Positions 12,201-23,822 of a DNA stretch of 64,000 bases are shown in pieces. The first letter of the stretch is position 1. Every line of letters starts with the position of its first letter. Origin of the DNA: Acanthosoma haemorrhoidale (Eukaryota; Arthropoda; Insecta; Hemiptera; Acanthosomatidae). The stretch lies in contig OV884014.1 of NCBI GenBank assembly GCA_930367205.1, positions 107,552,638-107,616,637 on the forward strand, written 5' to 3'. The notes below the pieces were generated by a model. That model did not search any database. It was not told the origin of the DNA and saw only the letters and a program-made list of their open reading frames with translations. A program made the translations under genes and the position numbers.

Positions 12201-14175
12201 AGGCAAGCATTCGACAGAAAATTTGTAAACAACAACAAAAACTGTAAATATATTCAATTTTTCATTTTTATTTCTTCCATGTAGATGTTTGGTTGTCAAG
12301 GACCCCCTGAGATTTAATAAATAATAAGTTTAGTGTACATTTTTTTTTTTTTAATAAATTAAAGATACATTATAAAATGGCTTGCCACCAACGTTGAGGC
12401 TTTATTCATATCTTTTTAAGGCCATAAATAGAATATTAAAATATGTACTTTTTTATTTCACGTAAATGTTTGATTGTCAAGACTTTTAATTAATAAATTA
12501 TTACTACATACTGCAATATTTTCTCAATTTACTAATATAAAAAAAAACTTAATGAAACTTTTTATTTATTATTATATCTTAGGAGGGATGATCCTTGACA
12601 AACATTTAACACAAAATAAATAAAATTGAAATGAAGACATATACTGTTTTTCAGTTCTTCCGTCTCGACTTGTCTTGCTCCAGCAGTCGTGTGTTTTGTT
12701 GATTCTGACATTCCAGCTATAATTACCTCCTGTAGATTCTGCTAATCTGACGAGTAATGCTTTTACCTATACATATGGGTAAATAAATACAAGGATATTA
12801 AGAAATACAAAAACTGACATAACAGGAAATATTGTGTATGAGGGGCCCTCAAAACAAATAAAATTGACAATCTCAAACTCAACGCCTTTCTTTTTAAGCA
12901 ATTCCAAACAACTGACTCTCGGTGTTCCAGCTGATCTACACTGGCATGGTCCCCCTTTCTTACAAAAAATACTATTACAATACTTATGAGGAAAAACGAG
13001 GATCCTCACGACCAATATCTTTTACTATTTGCAAACTGCATCATAATGCTCCATCATCCATCATCAACACCTCTCTTTTCAAACGATTCAGACTAACTCT
13101 TCTCCTTTCAAGCAATTACAACCAAGTGATCTCACGGCATCCAGTGAGTTGCCAATCCACTTGCTGTTATACTCCCCTGTTGTTGCATTTACTGACACTC
13201 TACCATTTTTCTCAAATTACTCCACATCAGTACAATCTGATCACATTGGAAAAACAGCCTAGTCATCAATCTTAAACTAGCTTTACAAATTAAGTGTAAT
13301 AATTTAAAAAAAACCTGTGTGACCATAAACTAAATATAGGATTAAATTTAACAATTATTTACAAATGTCCAGTATGACGATTGAAACCTCTTGAATAATG
13401 ACATTACATTATATATAATTTCTTGGAATTTATTTTTGTATTTCTGTCTTTAATGTTTCCTTAGCCATGGGGAAATAATCATAACTTTAAATATTAAAAA
13501 AACTTCTGAACTATGACTTAATTAAATAAGAAATCTCAAAAGTTTCTCAAAATGGTGTAGATGTTTGTCTTTTTTTTTAATACTTGTTTTGAAAAAGAAT
13601 CTTTTTTTGCATACTTTTTATTACTCTTTATCTTTTTATCTTAGCCTAATTCACTGTTTTATTGTAAACACAGTTTAAAATTTCAGATCGACGGGATTAA
13701 TTTTACTTAGCAGTACATCATTGTAGAACATGCAGACAGGCATATGAAAGGTTGAAGATAATAATTGAAAATAGAGCCTCTCCCTTTAGGCTCGCGTCTA
13801 TTTTGCCATGATTTCGAAACATATAAATTAATTTACTTACTTTTTATTAATGTTTACAGAGCCGGCTCTTCGATTCTCGGACAAAAACACAAAAATGAAA
13901 AGAAGGCCCGTAACAGGAAGAAGGTGATAAAAAGAAGGCGGTCTGAGTCTGAAACTTCAGAAGTGTCGGGGGTGTCAGATATGTCAGATTACTCTGAAGT
14001 GTCTGACATGTCGGAGACATCCGATGGATGTAGTTCTGATGACTCAAGTTCACCAAAAGCTCAGGAGCCACTTCCGACACCGGGGAGCAAACGCCATCGC
14101 AGGAGGGGGTCCAAGAATGGTCGTAAGAATGCTGCTTCGGCAAAACAAAACAATTTTCTATTCAGCCACGATTGA
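6215..14175 (+). CDS. kintoun: Kintoun / DNAAF2, dynein axonemal assembly factor (PIH1 protein)
   Basis: Four coding exons: 6215-7846, 10653-10829, 11437-11612 and 13860-14175, all with GT-AG introns and matching phases (0, 0, 2). Together they encode about 766 residues, close to fly kintoun. The large first exon carries an N-terminal PIH1 domain (about residues 20-180, with the WTVPHLL and FHPETLEF segments), a second PIH1/CS-like beta domain (about 260-345) and another CS-like segment (about 420-505). The last two exons give the conserved tail KKTVRFSEVI ... SSILGQKHKNEKK, followed by an Arg/Lys-rich and Ser/Asp-rich end. Kintoun is a cytoplasmic HSP90/HSP70 co-factor that preassembles axonemal dynein arms; in insects it would serve sperm tails and sensory cilia. 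Exon 1 alone reads on to a false stop at 7865, so a single-exon model would lose the tail. Introns hold a mariner and an R1 repeat. Confidence 0.9.
8138..9004 (-). mobile_element. mariner-like transposon, internally deleted copy
   Basis: Terminal inverted repeats of about 30 bases begin AAGGTGTCCCAGAATTAA on the left and AAGGGTGTCCCAGAATTAA on the right (reverse complement), each preceded by TA. The flanking TAs at 8136-8137 and 9005-9006 fit the Tc1/mariner target duplication. The element is 867 bp and sits in kintoun intron 1. The transposase remnant inside runs on the minus strand. Confidence 0.85.
8246..8892 (-). pseudogene. mariner-type transposase, truncated and frameshifted
   Basis: From an ATG near 8892 the minus strand reads the N-terminal helix-turn-helix region of a mariner-type transposase (MVRYTIEQRVFIVEHYL), with an in-frame stop soon after, then RLIEKFRETRSVGDTKHTGRPK. 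It jumps, with a frame change and loss of the central part, into the catalytic C-terminus: WFQKDGATCRTA, then DLTPLDFFLWGYLKS. The first catalytic aspartate region is missing. The copy cannot be active. Confidence 0.85.
9005..10652. other. Rest of kintoun intron 1, no gene seen
   Basis: AT-rich intron sequence. A 60-codon frame at 9579-9761 and others near 9.9-10.2 kb have no recognisable motifs or conserved splice partners. Confidence 0.5.
11690..12440 (+). repeat. R1 repeat, copy 1 (near full length)
   Basis: This is the most complete copy of a family I call R1. Landmarks in order: TGTAATGTTATTTTTAA, then CAAGTGAATGTAA and ACAGCAGGAAGTATG, then AATTGAAACAGCTAAGAGGA, GATGGTCAAACATG and GGGCCCTTACAC. 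These are followed by CAGCATTGTATTTGGAGCAT, CATTCGACAGAAAATTTGT, TGTTTGGTTGTCAAGGACCC and a tail with AAAATGGCTTGCCACCAA. No tRNA head or coding capacity was seen. It lies in kintoun intron 3. Confidence 0.8.
12441..13300. repeat. Fragmentary R1-like pieces
   Basis: Short matches to the R1 tail appear at about 12470-12490 (TGTTTGATTGTCAAGA) and, reversed, at 12590-12625. A weaker reversed match (CATCAACACCTCTCTTTTC) lies at about 13060-13085. They look like eroded pieces of R1 within kintoun intron 3. The boundaries are uncertain. Confidence 0.4.
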
Positions 14176-14384
14176 CAGTGGTTCTCGTCAAAGGCTAGTG
14201 TAAGAGCATATAAATTTTAGTGGAAAGTCTGAGAAATAATAGGCTAATATAATTAGCAAATTAAACTCAAATTTGTAAAATAAAAAAAAAAATCACATTT
14301 AGCTCTATAAAAAATTTGTGATTTTTGTGATCTATTTAATCTTTAATATTGTTATATATTTATAGATATTTTGCACGTTGTATT

Positions 14385-14390
14385 AATAAA
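14385..14390 (+). terminator. Polyadenylation signal for kintoun
   Basis: A perfect AATAAA lies about 210 bases past the kintoun stop. An earlier AATAAA at 14279-14284 sits in an A-rich run and could also be used. Confidence 0.5.
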
Positions 14391-14599
14391 AATATTTATC
14401 TCAGTGCGGACAATATGATATATAGTTTAATATTTTATTGGTCTGTAAATTATTTTTTTCTTCCAACATTCTTCTCAGCAACAATGAAATAATTATTAAC
14501 CAAAGAATTAAAATTGTGACAAATCGGGGAAGGCCTAGCCGGAAATCATTGAGCTAAACCAACTACAACTAAACAAACCTAGCCGCCGCCAGCTGGTAT

Positions 14600-14785
14600 G
14601 AAATGTATTCCACAATTTAAACAGACCTCATTGTATAGAGGTTGTAGACCAGATCAGGCTATCAGTTCAATAGGTACGGCCAGAGGTCTGGAAGTCTTGG
14701 GTTTGGTTCCTGTCCCTGTCACTATTTTTTCTCTTTGGGTAATAATTATTAAAAAAAGTGAGATTATTTACCACAACTAGTAATT
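14600..14785 (+). repeat. tRNA-derived SINE, family B, copy 1
   Basis: A tRNA-like head (A-box-like GTAGACCAGATCAGGC) is followed by a B-box-like GGTTCCTGTCCC at about 14704-14715. The tail CACTATTTTTTCTCTTTGGG is followed by TAATAATTATTAA. The same tail and B box recur near 43.8, 54.8 and 55.5 kb, which marks a SINE family. Confidence 0.6.
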
Positions 14786-17700
14786 ATTAATTAAATATGA
14801 TAAAACAATATAGGTTTTTTTGATAGAGGGTCTAGGATAAATGTCTACAATGCAACGGATCTCGACAATTCTCCCCACACTTTATATTATGACAAGATTT
14901 AATAACGGGAGGAGAAAAGTCTGTCCAATATCTTTTAGGCCGATATTTTAATTCAGTTTAAAGGTATTTAATAAGCAATATTTAAAAATTAAACAATTCA
15001 TTTCATATAGTATTTAAAAACTGAGGCTTTGGATTCTAGATTATTTTGCCTAAAAGGTTATTAAACATGTGGGGGATGAAAATTTTATTTTATTTGTTGA
15101 AAAGGGGATTTTCTGTGATTCGGAGGGTTTAACATGAACTAACTTAAATGAAGTGATTTTGGTAAAAAAAATTGCAGTTTTTTTTTTAATAAACAATAGT
15201 CTTATTAGTATTTCTTCATTCTTTATTTGGTTTATATTTATGTCAATAAATAAATGGCAATATTTTTCATCGCCCATTATCAAATGTGACCTGTGTAAAA
15301 AGACAACATAAGGAAGGGTTAATGGTTCCGGCAAAAATCATATAAATGAGGATACTGATAGTTGGATCAACTGTATTACCTATAACTGACCCTTAATGTG
15401 ACTTTAGCTTGAATAGAACATTTAAGTTAAGTATTGATTCTACTTATGTTATTTTATTGTTCTCGTGTATAAAACAGATTTTTTAAATATATAGCAAATC
15501 CCAAGCAATTGAAGAAACTACTGTAGAAAGTACAGAATTAGTTTGTACCCTGGTTTTATATTATTTCTAAGTTGACTGTCTTTGCTGCTTTAAATCTGAG
15601 TATTATACTTAATGGCATTAAGATAAAGGTTTTGCTGATTAGATAGGAATCTGAACAAAAAATATCTCATTGACATCTTTACACTATCAACAATGGACCA
15701 GATAACAAAGTTTATGTGATTGCTTATTTGAGGAAAAAATAAGTTGTTTCGTCATTCACAATGATTGTTGCTCAGTATTATTTGTAAGGCAATTCATTGA
15801 CTTGAGTATGTGTCGCTATTTCCGAAGTTACAGTTGCATAGTGGTCCCTAAAGCTGTACATTTGGATAAAATTAAATCACTAGTTACGTTCCCTAAATGG
15901 TGATGTGATAAAAATTGGGTCTGAACAAAACGTCTTGTTTTAAGTAACTGAAATAGAAGGTGAGCCCCATCACCTAGTATTATATTCATTGCATTGTAAT
16001 TTTAACAACCTGTATTTTTATGTAACCAAACCTCCTTCCAATACATCAGCGCATCGCAGAAAGAGGAGTAATTGTAAATTGTTAAAAATGCTAATGAATT
16101 CAGGGGTTTAAAAAAAAAAAATTTAAGAAATGAAATCTACATTTTATAAACATTGACAAATTACTGCCTTATATTTGCCAAATAAAGTTATTATACATTA
16201 CAATTACTTATTTGAATCAGACCCGTAATCATTGAGGAATCGGATATAGTATTCAATGATGAGGACTAGAACAAAAACTACTTTAAGTTAGACAAAAAGA
16301 AGTTAACGTTTTAGTGAGAAAATTCATAAATCAAAACAATATACAGCTGTTAATTTAAGACTTTTTATAGCTTCTGCATATTGGTTATTTAGCAATATTT
16401 CTATAATACGTAAATATGAGAAAATAGTTTTTTCATCGCTAATGAATGCATTGAAGTTTTTCTGATAATGAAATGGGCTGATCCAACCTCCTTGGAGTGA
16501 ATCAGCTTCCATTCACTCATCCATAATTGTTCCTAAATGAATAACATCCATACGTAATTGAATATTATTTATAAACAGCAGATTAAGCATGATTCCTTAT
16601 TAGCTACCATTTACGTTTTTATGAACTATTCAATAAAAATATAATAAATAATTATTAAAGTAACTAGAAAATAGTCTTACTGTTAATCAACCAAGAACAC
16701 ACCCTTAATAAACAAAAGTAAAATGGGGAAAATGAAAAAGTTCTCTCGTGTTAAAACAATTGTTTTTATTGACATATATTTATTGTATTTTAAAATTATT
16801 TGCAATCTAACTTGTGAAACTTACCTTCAGTGCAATGTGATATAGGGATAATCAACTAAATCTGTTTTGTTTTTTTCATTATACATATTAGCCTAACGAT
16901 GCATACTTGAAGGAACGTTTTTTAACTTTTTAATTAGACGAATAGATGGCTTTAGTATTTGTGAAATTAATCTTGGGAACGGAACAATACTTACATTAAA
17001 GCAGCACCTTGAGTGAAATTTGAAAAAACAACTCAGCGTTGATGCTTTAGCCTTAACAAAATGACCTCGTTTAAAGTATTTATAATAATAGTATATATTG
17101 GCATATTCACTAAAAAATGCTGAAATCGATATTCGTATAAAAGGAAAAGTTTCAAAGTTAACATCTTCCTATTTTGGAATGGATACGGTAAAAATGAGTA
17201 GCAAACCAAGAACGATCAAGGCTGAAAGTCGTTTATTTCTTTGAAAAAATCTGCGTTATTCAAATGAATATTCTCCGTTTCAAACAAATATACAGCTGCA
17301 CATTCACACAACATTACATAATCGAAGAATAAGTTTCAGAATCATCCTTTTCCAATAACACCGCAAATGTTGATTAAAGATGAATGGATAACAACACAAG
17401 CTCAGACAGTGTTCCTCCATGGAATTCCCACTCCAAGATAGTTGAGGGTCCTCAAAGACGTCAAGGCGAATAAGTACGAGCTGTATGAGGCTAGATCGAA
17501 TGGGTGGCTTCAGGCATCCTAATCTCATAAGACGTTGTGGCGAGTAGAGTACTTTCTCACCTGGCACGAGCGAGTAAGACAAAGTATGCACAACACAATA
17601 CTCAAATCGCGCACTTAAACAAAATAAAACAATTCACACAATAATAAAATAATACTAATTCTAATCTAGAAAGAACTGAGCAGAATCGTTAACAGAAATA

Positions 17701-18177
17701 TTAACATTATATTTTTTAACATAAATATTATCCAATGAATCCATTTGAAAGGCTCGTAGATAAATTGATTTTTTTTTAAAATGAATTCACTAATGTTAAA
17801 AGTTGATCGTACTCTGTGAACAAGAACGCTAACCCTGTGAAATTACCTCTTTGGTGTTGTCAGGAGGGAACGTGTTTATCGTTTAGTTGCCTTTTTCATT
17901 ATTACTGGTTCGTTATTAGTTTTCATCTTCATTGAACAGAATTTTATAAAATTATTATTGCTTGTACATTGACAAAGGACGTGAACGCTGTCTGTGACAC
18001 GCTATCAGTTATATCGATTATTGTTGTTTACTGTTACCTTCCCGCTTGATATTGTTCCACAATACATATTTTGTATATACAATTTTATTTTTTAGCTCCG
18101 CCTTTTATTTGTAAAGATCAAATGACATTGTATTAATTTTTTTTCGGTATTATGACTGATGTATCAAGGAGGAAAAT
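14786..18177. other. Intergenic stretch without a supported gene
   Basis: AT-rich sequence between kintoun and the THAP gene. A somewhat GC-richer block at about 17300-17600 holds, on the minus strand, a short frame ending at a good donor (CCAG|GTGAGAAA), but I found no downstream exon with recognisable content. A 62-codon minus frame at 16324-16512 also matches nothing I know. The last few hundred bases must include the THAP gene promoter and 5' UTR. Confidence 0.4.
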
Positions 18178-21100
18178 ATGAGAAATCCAATGCCCCTGTA
18201 CAAATCCGAAAGGACGCTCTGCTGTGTCTTCGGTTGCAATTCACGGCTTAATTTTAAAATAAACAACGGGACTTTATTTCACCAGCTCCCATTTAGCTAT
18301 CCCAGGGAAGTGCTCCTCAAATGGGTCAATGTGATTAAATTGCCTCAAAAAGTTAGCAAACATATGATAGTATGTTCACGCCATTTTAACGAAGAGGATT
18401 ATACCAGAATAGGTTCTAATACTTATTATATTTTTAGTCCTAATGTCCATCACTCATAGATATTATTAATGTATTATAATTTCAAATATTGTTTTCAGAT
18501 GGTGTCAAAGAACTTAAATCTGAAGCAGTGCCATCTCAACATTTACCCTGTGTCTGGAGAAATAAGTTCCATCCCAGGTAACAATTTTATATCTACGTAT
18601 TAATTTATTGTTTTCATGGCAATATTAAACTAATTTTGTTATTCTTCAGGGATTATGGCCGCCTCATTAAAATTTTGGAAGTTAGGGGGATTGGTAGGCT
18701 TCGGCTGTGCTTCGAAGCCAAGTTGGCAAGGCAGATTAGGAAAGCAGAGCTTAGAAGGAAAGAGCAAAGGTTGAAGGATAAAATTCCACACAAGGTAATT
18801 TAACATTAATTTCCAGTTTCCTGTATTTTCACTTTAATCTATTTAGGGATTTATTGAAGTATGATTTCAGATTGTTGTGGAAAAGGAAGATGTGTCGCCT
18901 CCAAGCAATGAATCGGCTCCAGTTATGTTTAGGGAAATCATTACTCTGGAATCTCCATTCTCCAGTAGTAATCCAGATAATATTCCGGAGCATTCTCTTA
19001 CTTCAGAAATTGATATCAAAGAAGAACCTGTTTCGGACAATGAAAATGAGGCATAAAATTTATTAATTATTTATTATATTGTCATCACCTGTGACAGTTC
19101 TTTCCTGTTTGTCATCTGTTTTTTTTTAAATAATATAAGTTTGTTGTTAAAGGTTAATTCTTGAACAGAACTGTAACAAAATGATATCAGGGGAAGTTTG
19201 TCAAATTAGTGTTTATAGCAAAGTAATTATTTGAATTTACTTTATCTATAATGCAATGATTATATTTATTTCATTGACTTTACATTCATACCATATAAAT
19301 ATATTCATTAGGGCTTAAATGTACACATAAAATCATCAAGTAGAATTTAAAAGCATTGTAATGTTAAACTAAATTATGACATAATTAAATACTAAGTCTA
19401 ATTTTAACTTATTTTCTTAGCAGGATAATATCAACGAAGAAGAAACAGTGGAAGAAATGCTTGCAAAAATGAATGATGAACCTCTTGAAGACCCACACGT
19501 AAGTGAATTTTTCTTTTGTAGCCTATAGAGGACTGGGAAAAACTTGTTTTTATGTCAAATTCATGCGGATATGCTGCCATTTGTATTATAATTCACAATG
19601 TAACAATGTTCTCCCAAAAAGAATACAGCATTATATTGTCATGCGGATATGCTGCCATTTGTATTATAATTCACAATGTAACAATGTTCTCCCAAAAAGA
19701 ATACAGCATTATATTGAATTTATTATTAAATTATAGATTTGTTAAAGATTAATATTAAAAATTGTGATTGAACATTTTATTTAATTTTGCGAATTTACTT
19801 ATTTGTTATTCAGCATTATTCGGCCCGTTATGCCATTTTAAATCAATAATTTACATTTCAAAACAATATTAAATCAAATTGAATTTATATTTATGAGTTT
19901 CTTGGTTCTTTAAATGTTGTAAGGAACCATATAAAATAAATAAGGACCGGAAATGGAATTCTCGCTACATTTGTTCCTTCTATTTCGTCCTAAAAAAGTG
20001 TATCATCACTTCGGATTCCTATCATGAATGAATGACTTTTCATTCTTTCTCCCCTCTTTTCTTCAATTTATCTCTTTGTCTGAATATTAACTGATTCTGG
20101 ATTTTCCTTGGATCCTTAGGCTTATTCTCTATATTCTGCGTACTTTAAAAACAACACAAAAATGCTTACTAAAGTATGGTTATAATGTATTCCACCTCCT
20201 CCACTACAGTTAGTGGTCTTTCTTATTAGCCTTAATTCCTTGAATTGAATTGGATATCCTTGTATTGCTCGAGTCCTTGCACATTGCACCTATTTCTATA
20301 ATAGTAGAGTAGCCAGACCTAGTTTAGAAAGCCTTCAAAGAACTCTGTCCTCTAACATTTGGAGTTTTTTTTTAATTCTTCACTGCCACTTCGGAGAGTC
20401 GGTAGTGTATATATAAGTAGTGAGGTGATGAGACTTGAGTTGTGTCCTTAGCTTAAATCAGCCCAAACTTACATCTAGTCCAATTTTTTATTAATGCTCT
20501 GCTAAATAATTTTGGCTCTTTTTCATTTTGCCGCTACATCATGAGCATATGCTAATATTTGCAATCACCTACCATTTGTTATGTCTCTGATTATCTTCTC
20601 GAAAGCACGATTAAACAGCATGGGAGAAAGGCAGTTGGCCTGCTTTAGTCCTAAATGATTCAGCCAACCTATGAGAAGTTAGCCTTATTTTTTCAAAATT
20701 ATATGATGATACGTCATGTGTTAGATCGTTAAGCAAACAGGTATATGGTCCAACTAACACTGGATGCAAACAGGTTTGAAAAGATTGTGCATACAACTTA
20801 ATACATATATTAGAGAAATAAATTTCCTTGTTATAGCCTCCAGAACTACATATAAGAAATGAAATAGTTGTGTGTCCTTATAACACGTAAGCACTGCATT
20901 ATATATTTATGTGTTTAGTTTGTTTGTGTGCACAAACTACTTACATCCTGTGTATGGAATATATTAGATCATCTATTGTAATTTCTTTAATTTACTTATA
21001 AAATTTAAATTAAATTTCAATTTATTAAATCTCATGGGGGGTCATTGACAACCAAACATTTACATGAAATAAATAAAAATAAAATATTAATACTTATACA

Positions 21101-23822
21101 GTTATTGAGCTGTTTACAAACTCCTGCTGTTACATTCACTTGTTTTGTATTTAAAATTTTTATAATTTATTTATATTATTTAATATTTTATATAATAAAA
21201 TAATCCTTCTTAAAAATAACACTACACTGTTGTATTATTGGCAATTTTAAGGAACAAGTGATGGATAATGAAAACGACAGGTTGAGCTTTGAGAATGATG
21301 AAAATATAATGTGGGATTCTCTCATGTGCAATATTTGTGGTAAGGCAACTAAACTATCTTATTTATTTTTAAAGTTAAGATAGTTCAGCATAATAAGAGG
21401 ATTTTTAATGTTGAATGCAGGGGAAGACGATTGTGAAGGGCACAATGAAGACAAGTTTGAGTGTGCTCCTTGCGGGAAGCAGTTCAGGACATCCCGCCAA
21501 TTAAACGCCCACAACCTCAGTCACTTTGAATACAGGCGTAGGGGTCACCATATGGACAAGGAAGCAATGTGCAAAGTGTGCAACAAGGTGCTGTCGACGA
21601 AAGTGTCGCTCAACGAGCACATGCTGACCCACTCTAGTGATAAACAGTATGTCTGTATGCTGTGCGACAAACTGTTTAGGCACAAGGCCAGCCTCGTGAT
21701 GCACATCAACAGCCACACGATACACCCCAACCACAGGTATATATTTCAATATTGGGCATACTCAACTAAAACTGTTTTTTTGCCCTTCAAATATATTACA
21801 TTGCTTACTACTCAATAGGCAATATTGATATAGAATAGAATAAGGAAACTTTATCTACAATTTAATTTACAGTTCAGTTACTGTATTGTTATTTATCCTT
21901 CCCATGTTAAAGTCTATTAGTTAAACATAAAGTTATGTATATTGTTGTGGTATTTAGATGTTGTGAGTTTGTGATGTTGCCTTTGATATAAACTCGAAAT
22001 TAGCAGGCGTAAAATGGCGGTAATCGAACCGTGGATCATGGTTATGAAGGCATGAACATTATTTGTTGCCGTTATATATAATATTAATAGTTACCATATA
22101 AATAATATCAAGAATTAAGTATAAATATTTTAATATTGGATTTTGTTAACTTTAAAATAAGATAAGTTAATAATATCCGAGACCACTGGCATTTGAAAAT
22201 AAGAAAGTTAAAAACTCAAGAAGGCAGTGGAAAGGGATAAGAAGGTTGAGCCCGTGGTTAACAGTCTTGTTCATTTTGACCCGCTAACGAGACAAGGTGA
22301 GCCTTGTCCGTTACGATAGTCACAGGTGACACGAGGCAAGCATCTGGGAACCACGCTCGGCTACCAAGAAGAAAGGAAGAAAAAAGAAGCCAGAAGAATT
22401 CGCCCAAAGACGTAAGAAGAGTAAATCTGGCCAGTCGCGATTATATTAAGGCACAATTTTAAGTTTAGTTTCTAACATTGTAATTTTATCACGTACGTGC
22501 TTATATGTTTTGCCAGAATTCTTTTTCATATTAACAGAACCTTTATAAAACCTCAGATAAAAAATTTAAATATAAACAATTAAGATAAAAAACTTAATAA
22601 TATATTGTAATATTCCTCATAGCTGTTATGTTGAGAGTAAGCAATTTCGTAATTTATTTTTAAATAAAAAGTAAATTAAACTTATAATTTATTAAATCTC
22701 AGGTGGGACCTTGACAACCAAACATTTACATAAAATAAATTAATAAAAAATTAATGTATATAAAGTTTTTGAGTTTTTCACAAATCTTTCATCAAATGAT
22801 TTTTCCTTGTTCCATCCAAGTGTTGTGTTTTCTGATCCCGATGCTCCAAATACAATACTGCCTCAATAATAAAATAATCCTTTCAAATTACTTCTTAAAA
22901 ATAACATTAGTATACATGCAAAGACCTTATTTTATTTACAAAATTAAATAAATCGTAATTTTTACAAATCAAATAATAAATGTTTATAATATGTATAAGA
23001 CTATTTACTGGATGACTATCTACCTGTGAAATGATCATTTTTAATTCAACATTGGTAATGTGATTGTTTGCCTTTTCAGATGCAAAATGTGTGGCGTTTG
23101 CTTCAGTGAAGCAGAGGAGCTGGAGCGGCATGTGCGCAAGCACAAAGTGCTTTTGAGGGAGTACACCTGCCGTGAGTGTGGGCAACGTTTCAAGTCAAAG
23201 CAGGCCTGTTGGGCCCACCTCAACTCTCACATGAGGGCCAGGAGCAAGCCTGGCCTGTCGTGTGACATCTGTGGGCGAGTCCTGTCTACAAAGGCCACTC
23301 TTAAGGAGCACATGTTCATACATTCCGGGGAGAAGCCGTTCGAGTGTCAGCTCTGTGGTAGGAAGATACGTCATAGGGCAAACTTCATCATACATGTCCA
23401 GGGTAAGCACTCGTGTAATCTATCTGATGATCAGTACAACTTAAGTGTTTTCTTCCATTCAATTAGCTTTTCATTTTTATTATAAAAATTAGCAAGATAT
23501 ATGCCAAGATTTTAAAGCCCAATTTTGTACCTCTTTAATTATTCTAAGGTGGCAGTCTCAGAATAAATTCAAGTTATTTAATTTTATTTGTCTATTATAG
23601 TATTAACTTTATATGATAGGTCATTCGCTGGGCCAGCCTCACTTATGCAGCCTGTGTGGGATGGGATTTGCTAAGAAGAGTGAGCTCTGCTCTCACACCG
23701 CAGCGGAACATCCTGAGGACCGACCTTACTTGTGCATCATCTGTGGCATGAGGTTTCGCACAGAGACTCGATTCTTCAGGCATGCCATTTCCCACGATGC
23801 CCAGCTTGAAGGAGAAGTTTAG
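18178..23822 (+). CDS. THAP-domain protein with nine C2H2 zinc fingers
   Basis: Nine coding exons are proposed: 18178-18412, 18499-18577, 18650-18794, 18871-19050, 19424-19498, 21252-21339, 21421-21736, 23080-23402 and 23620-23822. All phases agree, giving about 547 residues. Residues 15-95 form a THAP domain (C2CH: CCVFGC, then CSRHF, ending in the typical AVPS box supplied by exon 2). An acidic linker with a DIKEEP motif follows. Nine C2H2 fingers then run from about residue 282 to the end, with an unpaired CNIC just before. The protein should be a nuclear sequence-specific DNA-binding factor. The join between exons 4 and 5 needs a GC donor (GAG|GCATAA). If it is not spliced, translation stops at 19054-19056 and gives a THAP-only protein of 214 residues. 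Two separate genes are the main alternative. Exon 5 could also start 3 bases earlier at a tandem acceptor. Confidence 0.75.
19561..19716. repeat. Perfect tandem duplication, 2 x 78 bp
   Basis: A 78-base unit beginning TCATGCGGATATGCTGCC is repeated head to tail with no difference that I can see. It begins about 60 bases after the donor of THAP/zinc-finger exon 5. Identity between the copies points to a recent duplication or an assembly artefact. Confidence 0.9.
20100..20800 (-). pseudogene. Non-LTR retrotransposon reverse transcriptase remnant
   Basis: On the minus strand near 20680-20570 the frame reads GLKQANCLSPMLFNRAFEKI, a decayed form of the RT motif GLRQGD-LSP-LFN. Shortly after comes LLAYAHDVAA, corresponding to the catalytic ADD box with one Asp replaced by His. 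Farther on, degenerate sequence includes an IKAN stretch typical of the segment after the RT domain. Frameshifts and stops break it throughout. It lies in a THAP/zinc-finger intron. Confidence 0.75.
21030..21250 (-). repeat. R1 repeat, copy 2, internally deleted
   Basis: Reversed R1: TTGACAACCAAACATTTACA at the left, GCTGTTACATTCACTTGTTTTG in the middle and CTTCTTAAAAATAACACTAC at the right. The central part that carries the GGAGCAT landmark is missing. Confidence 0.7.
21935..22605 (+). repeat. R2 repeat, copy 1
   Basis: Begins near TATTGTTGTGGTATTT and continues through TGATGTTGCCTTTGA, CCGTGGATCATGG, TTTTGCCAGAATTCTTTTT and TTAACAGAACC. It ends near AAATATAAACAATTAAGATA. The same blocks in the same order occur, reversed, at 36600-37268 and more weakly at 46060-46530. 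No coding capacity is evident. Confidence 0.7.
22670..22920 (-). repeat. R1 repeat, copy 3
   Basis: Reversed R1 with TTGACAACCAAACATTTACA, TTTCATCAAATGATTTTTCC, GATGCTCCAAATACAATACT and CTTCTTAAAAATAACATTAG. The middle is shortened. It lies directly right of the R2 copy in a zinc-finger intron. Confidence 0.75.

Noticed and set aside
12922..13275. 117-codon forward frame in kintoun intron 3
   Set aside because: It falls in degraded R1-like repeat sequence and has no recognisable motif.
14600..14785. A genuine tRNA gene
   Set aside because: The head does not form a full cloverleaf and the sequence recurs with a shared non-tRNA tail, which fits a SINE.
17304..17600. Possible minus-strand first exon with donor CCAG|GTGAGAAA
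   Set aside because: No partner exon with recognisable content was found downstream.
18178..18459. THAP frame as a complete 93-residue gene
   Set aside because: The frame lacks the AVPS end of the domain, which the next exon supplies in correct phase.
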